Shown here piece by piece: positions 1-7,944 of a stretch of DNA of 24,990 nucleotides. Location: NCBI GenBank assembly GCA_016926235.1, contig JAFGOZ010000218.1, forward strand, positions 1-24,990, written 5' to 3'. Both the position numbers and the translations under genes were made by a program. The stretch's first letter is position 1. Each line of letters starts with the position of its first letter. The notes under the pieces were generated by a model that saw nothing but the letters and a program-made list of their open reading frames with translations, was not told the DNA's origin and ran no database searches. This DNA comes from Bacteroidales bacterium. Its GTDB lineage: Bacteria; Bacteroidota; Bacteroidia; Bacteroidales; UBA10428.

Positions 1-167
1 AAAGCGGTGGAAGATAGATCAGACATTGTACTCATTCTCTCAAATTTGCGGCATAACTCCTTTTGAGAAAGTGCCTCTAAATGAACTCTTTAGCAGATCG
101 TCAGCATTAGTCCCAATTGATGATGCTCCTAACCTGTTCAGTAACAGTAACTTTTAACGGGACACTA
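1..167 (+). mobile_element. right end of a probable IS4-family insertion sequence
   Basis: The transposase tail is followed within a few bases by TTTTAACGGGACACTA (152-167). Read outward-in on the minus strand this is TAGTGTCCCGTTAAAA, which resembles the terminal inverted repeats I recall for IS4-type elements (TAGTGTCC-like start). The left end and the target duplication are outside the window, so the boundary at 167 is an inference. If it is right, the element lies immediately downstream of the capsule operon and does not disrupt a gene visible here. Confidence 0.4.
2..157 (+). CDS. IS4-type transposase, C-terminal end only (cut by window edge)
   Basis: A reading frame is open from base 2 to a TAA at 155-157, giving 51 residues that enter from outside the window. 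The peptide has the layout I know from the C-terminal tail of Bacteroidota IS4-type (DDE) transposases: a basic KRWKID start, then LYSFSQI, then FEKVPLNELF, then a short tail ending in an NLF-containing segment. In that family this tail follows the catalytic DDE core and is recognisable by the L-Y-x3-Q-I and F-E-K-x-P-L/I-N spacing. The catalytic residues lie left of the window, so I cannot tell whether the gene is intact. It is on the opposite strand to the neighbouring operon and ends 25 bp before the stop codon of the adjacent ATP-grasp gene. The assignment rests on remembered family features, not on a search. Confidence 0.6.
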   Translation, partial: KRWKIDQTLYSFSQICGITPFEKVPLNELFSRSSALVPIDDAPNLFSNSNF

Positions 168-172
168 GTGTC
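161..172. repeat. 12-bp perfect palindrome at the element/operon boundary
   Basis: GACACTAGTGTC reads the same on both strands. It spans the proposed insertion-sequence end and lies 9 bp past the stop codon of the ATP-grasp gene. It could be part of the element terminus plus its target, or a weak hairpin at the end of the operon transcript. There is no adjacent T-run on the minus strand strong enough to call a terminator. Confidence 0.45.
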
Positions 173-181
173 ATATTATTG

Positions 182-1300
182 TTATTTCAATGACCAATGA
201 TTCTTTATACAATAGTCGTGAACCTCATCAGTAAACTTCCCAAAAAACAAAACTCCGTGATTTTGTGCAAAACAGATGGAGGATGATGAGGTATTTATTT
301 CAATCAACCTCCAAGTCGATTCGACATCATAACATAGGTCTAGCCCGACAACTCTAATGTAGAATATCTTTTGTGCTACCTTAAGAGAAATTTCCTTTAA
401 TGAATCAAAACTTGGTATTTGACTGTTGAAAGCCATTCCTGAATCGGGATGCCTATTATACTTTTTGCCATAAATATCTACTGCAAATCCATTTAAGAAT
501 CCATCCTGATTTATCAATGTATAAATACCTCCAGAAGTTACATTATCAAGTGATCCTCCGATGCCCATTCTTAAAGCCATATTTATAATATAAAGGTTAT
601 TGTCAGTCACTGATCGATAAACGTATACTCTTACGGTGTTAAGACCATGAATATTATACTGATTAAAGAAAACATGTTGTCTTATTTTCTCTTGAACCAG
701 AAAATTAGTTTTACTCTTAGCTATTTCTAATAATTCTACAGAGTTCCTAGGGAAATGTATTCCCATACCTCCATGGGAGTCTTTGGTGGGTTTAAAAACC
801 ACTGGATATACGAGTTGTTCGGCAATTTTTTTAACCTCATGAAATGAAATTGTGTTTAGGTTCTGGTCCAGCCACTCTCCATCAAGGTTGTGAAAGAAAT
901 CACGAGGGAAAATACCGTTAGTGAACCATCTGTTATAGAAACTCTTAATTGCCAAATAGTTCACTTCAACGGAAGGATTGAGAGTCGGTTCGATATCTGC
1001 AAAAAATATTTCTTCCGGAATTAGTTTTGGGTTAGAAATACCAGATATGTTTTTACTGATCCTTAATGTTGATAGATTTACCCTTTGGCCAAAAAATTTC
1101 CAATATAATTTATATGAATTTTCAATGTTCTGCTCAGCTGGCACTTGTAATTCCGGATGAAGATAAAAAGATTCCTTAAAAACTCTTCTCCACAGAATCC
1201 GGGCTCCTCTTTTTCGTCGCAAATAATTTAAAAATCGTTTAAGGCGATCCTTTAAGGAATGCTCTCTAGTTAATAGAATCCTTCTATATATGCCTGACAT
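182..1300 (-). CDS. sugar-transfer-associated ATP-grasp protein (copy 1)
   Basis: 372 residues. The fold is read from an ATP-grasp signature: a nucleotide-binding strand and glycine-rich loop FKPTKDSHGGMGIHF (about residues 165-185), a VQEKI segment where the adenine-contacting hinge is expected, a conserved MALRMGIGGSLDNVTSGG block, and a metal-binding EIN near residue 333 (LIEINTSSSS). This layout matches the sugar-transfer-associated ATP-grasp family (PF14397), which is found in polysaccharide clusters but has no firmly assigned reaction. ATP-grasp enzymes usually activate a carboxylate as acyl phosphate and join it to an amine or thiol. There is no signal peptide, so it should act in the cytoplasm. 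It is the last gene of the minus-strand series, 18 bp after the deacetylase-like gene. A second family member lies at 9290-10408. The family call is firm; the substrate is unknown. Confidence 0.82.
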   Translation of the reverse strand: MSGIYRRILLTREHSLKDRLKRFLNYLRRKRGARILWRRVFKESFYLHPELQVPAEQNIENSYKLYWKFFGQRVNLSTLRISKNISGISNPKLIPEEIFFADIEPTLNPSVEVNYLAIKSFYNRWFTNGIFPRDFFHNLDGEWLDQNLNTISFHEVKKIAEQLVYPVVFKPTKDSHGGMGIHFPRNSVELLEIAKSKTNFLVQEKIRQHVFFNQYNIHGLNTVRVYVYRSVTDNNLYIINMALRMGIGGSLDNVTSGGIYTLINQDGFLNGFAVDIYGKKYNRHPDSGMAFNSQIPSFDSLKEISLKVAQKIFYIRVVGLDLCYDVESTWRLIEINTSSSSICFAQNHGVLFFGKFTDEVHDYCIKNHWSLK

Positions 1301-1318
1301 AACAAAAATTTAAAACTA

Positions 1319-2437
1319 TTATGTAATTAAGTGGCCAAGCTGAACTGAAGTCATAAACTCAATATCCGGCCAACGTTTTAAAGCCATTTTTAATAATTTA
1401 TCCAACATGTTCAAAGTTCTGTCTCGGTTGGATTCAACTATATAACCCACATAGTTAATTCGGTGGCTACAAATCACAGCCGGCTTATGCATTCTAAATG
1501 CAATATCGATATCGGCCAAACATTTCCTAACCGGATCACTAATCGAGGATTCAACTAATGAGGGCTCAAAGAAAATATTGCGAATCAAGTAGAGTTGACC
1601 CAGGTAATTCTTCATTCCAAGATAGTATGTGTGCCGTTTATCCTTACCTCCTACAACAGGTTCAATCATCTTGTGAACCCCCTGAAAATATCTTACCCCT
1701 TTCTTATAAACCGCTTCATTGTAATCAGAACACCAGCTGTAATTTGGAGGAATAACTGATTCAGATCTATAATTAAAGAGTTTTTCAAAAATGTCTAAGC
1801 CTTCTAGATATATTGAAAGTTTTCCTTTTTTGTCATTAAGAGAGTGAAACCGGGTAGCTTCAACAAAAACGTTACCCTCTTCTGGAGTTTTCATCAGTAT
1901 ATTGCCTGGCATTTGGTTTTCAAATCCAAAAAGTATATCAGGATCCGCTTTTCTGAGAGAATTCATGAAGAGACTGACATTTAAATGTTCCCTGGCATGA
2001 TATTGAGGGAAGAAAACTTTACTCCTGATTCCCTCTTGCCATAACTTAAAATTACTGGAGTGTTTAGGGTATTTTTTAAAGGTTTCTGTAATTAATTCAA
2101 AATGATAATTTTGAAATTGGTCTTGTTTGATTTTTTGAAAATCCGGATTAGCTACTACACAATTTGCCGTAATTACAGGATAATAACCGTTTTTATCCCG
2201 GTGACTGTGTAATAGGTCGAAAAGCAACTCGAGGTCATCACTGCTCATTAAAGAGTCATAACGCTCATATGCAATTTTGTCAACCGGGTAGCCCGCATTA
2301 AGGCATTTTATATAGGTTGACTTCGATGGCATTCTGATACTTCCCCAGTCGTCTGATTCGAAAACAACGATTTTTCGATTGGTGCGCCATCCAGGTAAAT
2401 TTAAAAGTGCTTTTTTTATCGTCCTTAGAAATGTCAT
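1319..2437 (-). CDS. polysaccharide deacetylase-like protein (NodB-fold, divergent)
   Basis: 372 residues, cytoplasmic by the lack of a signal peptide. The N-terminus has VVFESDDWGSIRMP with a paired aspartate (D29-D30), which occupies the place of the TFDD motif of carbohydrate esterase family 4. A central YHAREHLNV block (about 145-154) supplies histidines, and ICSHRINYVG lies near the C-terminus. This combination is typical of a Bacteroidota group annotated as polysaccharide (de)acetylase and differs from the classical CE4 protein at 15728-16699. Such proteins could remove an N- or O-acetyl group from a nucleotide- or lipid-linked sugar, perhaps exposing an amine. It lies between a glycosyltransferase (16 bp upstream) and an ATP-grasp gene (18 bp downstream), so deacetylation followed by N-acylation is a reasonable but untested idea. 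Confidence 0.72.
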   Translation of the reverse strand: MTFLRTIKKALLNLPGWRTNRKIVVFESDDWGSIRMPSKSTYIKCLNAGYPVDKIAYERYDSLMSSDDLELLFDLLHSHRDKNGYYPVITANCVVANPDFQKIKQDQFQNYHFELITETFKKYPKHSSNFKLWQEGIRSKVFFPQYHAREHLNVSLFMNSLRKADPDILFGFENQMPGNILMKTPEEGNVFVEATRFHSLNDKKGKLSIYLEGLDIFEKLFNYRSESVIPPNYSWCSDYNEAVYKKGVRYFQGVHKMIEPVVGGKDKRHTYYLGMKNYLGQLYLIRNIFFEPSLVESSISDPVRKCLADIDIAFRMHKPAVICSHRINYVGYIVESNRDRTLNMLDKLLKMALKRWPDIEFMTSVQLGHLIT

Positions 2438-2453
2438 AAAGTTTAATAAATTA

Positions 2454-3683
2454 TTATGACTTTAACTCAGAAATAATAGAATTTATAGATGATTCTTTAG
2501 ACAGGTATCCTTCCCCAATATTAGCAATATATTGACGATTGAAATTATTTTTAGAAAGCTTCTCAGCATCAAAGGTAACCGGGTTATTTAGCTCACTCTC
2601 CTTAATGAGAAGCCCCAAATCATATTCGACAGTAAAATCTGAATAATCACCCACTCCTTCAGAAATTAAAACCGGTAAGCCACAAAGAATGTATTCAGCA
2701 AATTTCGTTGGTGAAGCTACATTATTCATGATTGTGTTTTCCCTGAATAGAATTGCATAATCTGCTGCATTCAGATACTCAAATACTATATTATTTGGCA
2801 CAGAAAACACCATGGTACGCGGTTTTAGATCCGGGAAATTGTGTAGCATCTTTTTTACAGGTTCAATTTCTATTGTAAGACATATTAACAATGAGTTGAT
2901 TTTTTTCTTAAACAAATTGTCAATAAATTCAAACATTTTATTACTGATATGCCAATCATCGCCAAAAGCTCCAGAATATATAAATACATTGGTCCCATTT
3001 CCTATTCCTAAACTGGTCCTTACCCTGTTGCGGGCTTCATTATTTAAATAAAACTTGTTTGAGTCTGACAGGCAGGGATAAAGAATAAATTTATTGAAAT
3101 CTGTTAAATAAAGATCCTGAAAATATCTTTGGAGACCGCGTGATACTACAAATACCTTATCTGCTTCGTAAAGAGTTTTATATAACAAATAATAAATATG
3201 TGCAATTATGTTATATCTTTTTAATGAAAAATCATGGTTTTTCAATGCTAAATATTTTTGTTCTTCTGCTGCGGCTGCCCTTGCGTCGAAGTAGTATATT
3301 ATTCTTGCAGGTGATATTCTTCTTAAAAAAGCTATTTCGTTACCAATAATAGCTCTAGAGAATATAAGCACTTCCTTATAATTAATAAGATACTTGAAAA
3401 TCTTGAAGAAAATGATCAGAGAGTTGATCTTAAATAAAATACCTCTGCTCGGTAATAAATACATATACCCTTCAAAAAGCTTTGTGTTTTTTCTTATCCC
3501 TTTCAATTGATTCCTAATAAAGGCAGGCCTTTTTAAATATTTTACCGGAAAGATCTGAATTAATGAAAATACCAGTTCGTATTCCTTATATAAATGCAAC
3601 CAGTCCAGAACCTGGGTTTGAGCTACAGTACCGTCAAAATTTAAGTTACTTATGTAAATGTATTTCCTTTCTTTCTTTCTCAT
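2454..3683 (-). CDS. glycosyltransferase, GT4-like (GT-B fold)
   Basis: 409 residues, rich in Lys, Asn, Ile and Phe, reflecting very low GC (one 60-base line at 2881-2940 has 11 G/C). The C-terminal half carries the donor-binding domain: VFIYSGAFGDDW starts the second Rossmann domain, AADYAILFRE follows, and SPTKFAEYILCGLPVLIS (about residues 325-345) takes the place of the E-x7-E region of GT4 enzymes. The N-terminal half is divergent, with hydrophobic stretches near residues 85-110 that may associate with the membrane. The donor and acceptor cannot be predicted. It follows the oxidoreductase gene after 74 bp, the longest gap in this series. It probably adds one residue to the lipid-linked repeat unit. 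The family call is good; the GT number is less certain. Confidence 0.75.
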   Translation of the reverse strand: MRKKERKYIYISNLNFDGTVAQTQVLDWLHLYKEYELVFSLIQIFPVKYLKRPAFIRNQLKGIRKNTKLFEGYMYLLPSRGILFKINSLIIFFKIFKYLINYKEVLIFSRAIIGNEIAFLRRISPARIIYYFDARAAAAEEQKYLALKNHDFSLKRYNIIAHIYYLLYKTLYEADKVFVVSRGLQRYFQDLYLTDFNKFILYPCLSDSNKFYLNNEARNRVRTSLGIGNGTNVFIYSGAFGDDWHISNKMFEFIDNLFKKKINSLLICLTIEIEPVKKMLHNFPDLKPRTMVFSVPNNIVFEYLNAADYAILFRENTIMNNVASPTKFAEYILCGLPVLISEGVGDYSDFTVEYDLGLLIKESELNNPVTFDAEKLSKNNFNRQYIANIGEGYLSKESSINSIISELKS

Positions 3684-3731
3684 ACTCTTAACATGTCCAA
3701 AACAATTTTGAATTTTCTTTATTTAGTTGAA

Positions 3732-3756
3732 AGCCTAAAGGCTACCTGTAAGTAGC
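3732..3756 (-). terminator. two overlapping small hairpins after the oxidoreductase stop codon
   Basis: AGCC-TAAA-GGCT (3732-3743) and GCTAC-CTGTAA-GTAGC (3741-3756) share bases and so are mutually exclusive. They begin 2 bp past the stop codon of the oxidoreductase in the transcript direction. Without a following U-tract a full terminator is unlikely; a processing site or partial attenuator is possible. The stems are short (4 and 5 bp). Confidence 0.22.
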
Positions 3757-3757
3757 A

Positions 3758-5962
3758 TCAGTAATTATCCACAGGAAATGAATTATCCTGATTTTCTGAT
3801 ATCTTCAAACGATGAATTTGTTCAAGCGCCGAAAGGGTAAGGTTTGTTATTGCAATATCTGTTTTAAAGGGCGATATAAGTGATTCTTTGTTCCTTAGTT
3901 TCTTTGCTAATTCTGCTATTAGTGCTTTATGTCCCTTATCAACCGTTTTTAGCTTATAACCTTTCTCTACACTATTAAACGTTTGAAAATCAACAAAGTC
4001 ATTAATTACTATTGAACTCTCGTTTGTAAATATTTCTATCCTTTCTTTCTCCATATCTTTACCACCAATGGAAGTGTAAGTCAGTACCCCAATGGATCCG
4101 TTATCGAACGCAAGTGTAATAATTACGTTGTCTTCCGACTTAATAGTCTTGCCATCAGTTGGTACATGGATAGCATTTAATGATTTTACACTACCTGAAG
4201 TCAGATAAGAAATTAGATCAATAAAATGGCATGCTTCCCCAATAATTCTGCCACCACCTTCCTCTAAATCCTGAGGCCAGAATTCTGGAGACATATCACC
4301 TGCATTCACACGATAGTTGACAACTATTGGAGTTCCATTTTTAGAAATCAACGACTTGGCTTTTTGTATCAATGGTGAATACCTTCTGTTAAATCCAACA
4401 GTTACTATTACATCTGGATTTTCATAAAATGCATTCTCGACCATTAACATCTCGTCATGATTCATTGCCAATGGCTTCTCCACAAGTACATTCTTGCTTG
4501 ATTTTATAGAATCTGCAACCATTTCTGCATGGAGATTATGACGTGTTCCAATAATTACAAGATCAATATCTGGATCATTTAGAATCTGAAAATAGTCCGT
4601 AGTAACATAATTCACTTTGTATTTCTCGCTTGCAGATTTTGCAGAAACTGGTTTTTTTTCAGCTATAGCAATCAGTTCAAATTCATCCGGCATATTTAAA
4701 ATATTTGCCAGATGATTCCTTTGTATAAAGCTCCCTGCTCCGATGATACCAACACCTATTTTACCTGAATGCTTTGTACGGGTATTTATTTCTAACCGGC
4801 TTACTGGAATACTTTTTTCTTCGTGAGGATAAACAAAAACAGCAGATATGGCTTCACCAGGATTTTCTAAAAGACTGGTATAAGCTTCCTGTACCTGATC
4901 TATATTAAATGAATTTGAAATCAATTTGTCAACTTTGACATGTCCAATTGAAAGCAGTCTCACAAATTCCATCATATTTCTGTTTTCGGTCCAGCGGACA
5001 TATCCTATCGGGTAATCTACTCCCTTCAACTCGTATTGGTTATCATATCTTCCTGGACCATAAGATGTTGACATTACAAAATCAAGTTCTTTCATATACA
5101 TCGCATCACGTTGAAGGTCCATCCCGACTGATCCCACAATGACAACCCGCCCTTTTTTGCGACACATTTCAAAGCCAAGATTCGCCGGTTCCGAACGCTT
5201 GGTAGCAGCATATATTATGACTGCGTCAGAACCATTACCATATGTTAAGTCTTTTATCTTTTGAACCAGATTTATGTCGTTGGCATCAAAGCAATAGTCC
5301 GCTCCCAATTCTTTTGCCAGTTCAAGGCGGTTGAGGTTTATATCTGTACCAATAACTACCAACCCCCATGCTTTGGCAATCTGAACAGCTAAAAGGCCTA
5401 GCAGTCCAAGACCGCTAATTACTATAGTTTCACCAAAAGTCACATTTGTCCGCCTTAACCCTTGCATAGCAATCGCTCCTATTGTTGTAAAACCGGCAGA
5501 TTCAAATTTAACATCATCGGGGACTTTCACCGTAAGGTTAACGGGTACTGCAGTAAACTCGGCATGAGATGCAATGCCGGCACCAGCGCAAGCAACACGG
5601 TCACCCGGATTGAATTCTGTAACCAACCGACCTTTTGCTATAATTACTCCAGCATTACTATACCCCACAGGGCTCAAGAGAATGGACTGGTCTGCAGGAC
5701 TTAACTTCGTTTTTATTGCCTTCAGTGTTGATCCAAAGCCCTTCTCCTTTATTAGTTTATTGATTTTATCCCATAGTGCCTTTTTTTCCTGCAGATTTTC
5801 AAAAAGTGTCTTGGTTTCTTTTTTCATTTCCATAGTCTCAGTACCCGTACTGATAACACTTGCATACACTTGTACTAATACCTCCTTATCCCCTGGCGTT
5901 GGCATGGCAACTTCATAAGTACGATTCCCGTTAACTGTACTCAATATTTGTTTCATATTCAA
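3758..5962 (-). CDS. bi-domain oxidoreductase: MDR/alcohol dehydrogenase-like fused to Gfo/Idh/MocA
   Basis: 734 residues in two enzyme halves. Residues 1 to about 385 are a medium-chain dehydrogenase: a GDRVACAG loop, then the cofactor-binding VISGLGLLGLLAVQIAK and GTDINLNRLELAKELGAD. The cysteine that normally binds catalytic zinc near the N-terminus is absent (the segment reads SVISTGTETME), so this half may be zinc-independent. Residues about 400-734 are a Gfo/Idh/MocA dehydrogenase: GVGIIGAGSFIQRNH for NAD(P) binding and NVLVEKPLAMN, the family's EKP motif with its catalytic-region lysine. Fusions of this kind are known from polysaccharide clusters and are often next to a heparinase-like gene, as here. 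The two halves could perform successive redox steps on a sugar, such as oxidation-reduction at one carbon. It overlaps the upstream heparinase-like gene by 4 bp (ATGA). The fold is certain; the substrate is unknown. Confidence 0.88.
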   Translation of the reverse strand: MNMKQILSTVNGNRTYEVAMPTPGDKEVLVQVYASVISTGTETMEMKKETKTLFENLQEKKALWDKINKLIKEKGFGSTLKAIKTKLSPADQSILLSPVGYSNAGVIIAKGRLVTEFNPGDRVACAGAGIASHAEFTAVPVNLTVKVPDDVKFESAGFTTIGAIAMQGLRRTNVTFGETIVISGLGLLGLLAVQIAKAWGLVVIGTDINLNRLELAKELGADYCFDANDINLVQKIKDLTYGNGSDAVIIYAATKRSEPANLGFEMCRKKGRVVIVGSVGMDLQRDAMYMKELDFVMSTSYGPGRYDNQYELKGVDYPIGYVRWTENRNMMEFVRLLSIGHVKVDKLISNSFNIDQVQEAYTSLLENPGEAISAVFVYPHEEKSIPVSRLEINTRTKHSGKIGVGIIGAGSFIQRNHLANILNMPDEFELIAIAEKKPVSAKSASEKYKVNYVTTDYFQILNDPDIDLVIIGTRHNLHAEMVADSIKSSKNVLVEKPLAMNHDEMLMVENAFYENPDVIVTVGFNRRYSPLIQKAKSLISKNGTPIVVNYRVNAGDMSPEFWPQDLEEGGGRIIGEACHFIDLISYLTSGSVKSLNAIHVPTDGKTIKSEDNVIITLAFDNGSIGVLTYTSIGGKDMEKERIEIFTNESSIVINDFVDFQTFNSVEKGYKLKTVDKGHKALIAELAKKLRNKESLISPFKTDIAITNLTLSALEQIHRLKISENQDNSFPVDNY

Positions 5963-7944
5963 CTGTTTTTCAATACTTCTATTGTTAACTCAATTGGAGT
6001 CTGTGCCACTATTTTGGCTACTAAAACATTCCCCTCTTCTTTAATACCATAAGATTTTGAAATAAAAGATAATTCCTTTTTTAGAACAACTTCGCTTTCA
6101 GATTTAAAAATTAAACAAATGTTTTTGCCATCCTTGCACGTAGTGTTAACAACATATTCATTAATTTCAAAGTCAATCCCATGATCAAGATGGAAATACC
6201 ATTCACAGGTATGCCTCCCATTCCCGTTTAGAGCATCTTTAATCATCCATTTTTCATTTTCCTTATCAAAGATGATTCTACGTTCGTGTATTACAGGTTC
6301 CAATAAACGTGTATAACCATTATGGCAAGCTCTAATTATGTCTCGGTTTGAGTTCGATTCCCACTTTAAAATCTCAGGAATAGCTGTCCGGTCGTTGCCC
6401 CACATTTTATCCCTACACAGGATCTCCTGTGATTCACCATCAACAGTAACAGTATTGTGCATCTTCGTGCTTCTGAATAGCAACCTCTGATCAGCATCAG
6501 CAGTGTAAAGGTAACTTCCAGGATCAATAATGAATGACTTACCTTGTGTGAATAACTCAAACGATAACAGATCGCTGTGCGTATGAGAACCCGGGCTTAA
6601 TTCCGGATACAAGCCCCTTCCTGTTGCATTGAATATTAAATAGTTATCTTTATTTCGCATTACATAAAGACCTACATCACGGAACGCACATGATCCTAAG
6701 GCAAAAGGTTCAACAGGAATATTTCCCCATTTCTCTCTAACTTCCGGACCCCCAAATATTGAACAAAATATATTAAAACCATCTCCATGATACTTCAAAT
6801 CTGCGCGGTTGAATAATACTGCTCCTAATGAAAGAAGATACCTGAAGTCTATGGTTTCTTGCTGGTTAAATGGTAATAAACGGCCATTATCCTGGTCTCC
6901 TATTATCGGAGTAGTCCCGTCAGGTTTCAAACTAAACATAATAAAGTCAAACATCTTTTCTAGACGATACCAGATATCTGTAGGTATTTCGTGATTGTTT
7001 TCTCTAAGTAGGAGAACCGGAACCATAATTAGCTCTAGTACCATTCGATTGTAGTTTGTCGAGCGCTCATATGTCATCCCCGAAGGAAGTATCTCCATTC
7101 TAATCTCTCGAAACAGTTCTTCCTTCCCTAGTTGTAGCCACCTTTTGGGTTCCTCCAAATTTTTAAACAATAACCCCAATGAAATCTGTCCTGCAAGATC
7201 AGCGAGGTAGTGGTTTCCGTTATTAGATTTATCTCTTTCAGGATTTCGATAAATGAACCATCCATGCTGGTACAAGCTACTTTTAATTTTATTTATCGTT
7301 TTATCGTCCAATAATTTTGAATTTGAAATCAAGCAAAGGGTATAAATCCAGTTTACGGCTCTGATTGCTACGTCCATTGTACAGCCCCAATTAATGCTAT
7401 ACATAAGAGGATTCTCATTAATCCAGTTCTTTATCTGATCTATTGAGCTCTCTGCATATTTTTCATCATTCGTCAACTTGTAAGCTAAGCCCAGTTTTAA
7501 TAAATGATGACCACGACTGAGTTCACGGGGGATCTTTACGTCAGAAGGAGAATTGATATCTTCTTGCTTATAATTTCTGAAAAACATGCCAGGTTTCCAT
7601 TCAAATCCCACCTTAAAGTCAATATGCCAGTTAATTGGATTGATTTCAACATCGCCCGAACCTAGCAAATTATAGACGCCTTTAAGAGTTTTATCCGCAG
7701 ATTTTATAATAAGAAGTTTTTCGTTCTCATTAGCAATAATACTCTTCGGAATTTTTAAAACCGATGACAAATTATTGATAAACTGATCATTACTAATTCT
7801 TTTATATGAATATTGATTAATGTTATGCACTATCAATTTTCTGAATATTCTGTAATGGCATTCCAAGAATCTTCTCCTTAGCCCATACTGAAGCTGCACA
7901 AACATTTCGTAGGTCGATAAATATCTTCGAATCCTGGTAAACAT
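5959..7944 (-). CDS. heparinase II/III-like / alginate-lyase-like protein
   Basis: 661 residues. The N-terminal half (about 50-380) looks like an alpha/alpha-toroid: SNNGNHYLADLAGQ (about 240-253), then a TYERSTNYNRM segment, both typical of the N-terminal domain of heparinase II/III proteins. The C-terminal half has the beta-sandwich hallmark GSHTHSDLLSFEL, followed by FIIDPGSYLYTADADQR and STKMHNTVTVDG, which match the heparinase II/III C-terminal domain. His and Tyr residues in these blocks are the expected lyase catalytic candidates. I see no signal peptide; if it is cytoplasmic, degradation of extracellular polymer is unlikely and a biosynthetic role, such as acting on a lipid-linked uronate-containing intermediate, becomes more plausible. 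The start codon shares one base with the upstream stop (TGATG) and the end overlaps the oxidoreductase start, so the three genes are probably translationally coupled. Confidence 0.83.
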   Translation of the reverse strand: MFTRIRRYLSTYEMFVQLQYGLRRRFLECHYRIFRKLIVHNINQYSYKRISNDQFINNLSSVLKIPKSIIANENEKLLIIKSADKTLKGVYNLLGSGDVEINPINWHIDFKVGFEWKPGMFFRNYKQEDINSPSDVKIPRELSRGHHLLKLGLAYKLTNDEKYAESSIDQIKNWINENPLMYSINWGCTMDVAIRAVNWIYTLCLISNSKLLDDKTINKIKSSLYQHGWFIYRNPERDKSNNGNHYLADLAGQISLGLLFKNLEEPKRWLQLGKEELFREIRMEILPSGMTYERSTNYNRMVLELIMVPVLLLRENNHEIPTDIWYRLEKMFDFIMFSLKPDGTTPIIGDQDNGRLLPFNQQETIDFRYLLSLGAVLFNRADLKYHGDGFNIFCSIFGGPEVREKWGNIPVEPFALGSCAFRDVGLYVMRNKDNYLIFNATGRGLYPELSPGSHTHSDLLSFELFTQGKSFIIDPGSYLYTADADQRLLFRSTKMHNTVTVDGESQEILCRDKMWGNDRTAIPEILKWESNSNRDIIRACHNGYTRLLEPVIHERRIIFDKENEKWMIKDALNGNGRHTCEWYFHLDHGIDFEINEYVVNTTCKDGKNICLIFKSESEVVLKKELSFISKSYGIKEEGNVLVAKIVAQTPIELTIEVLKNS

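Noticed and set aside
1..35. Possible start of a downstream minus-strand gene (ATG at 35-33, open to the edge)
   Set aside because: Only 11 codons are visible and the plus-strand transposase frame covers the same bases with a much more protein-like sequence.
5574..5918. 114-codon plus-strand frame opposite the bi-domain oxidoreductase
   Set aside because: It is antisense to the cofactor-binding half of a clear gene and has no recognisable motif.
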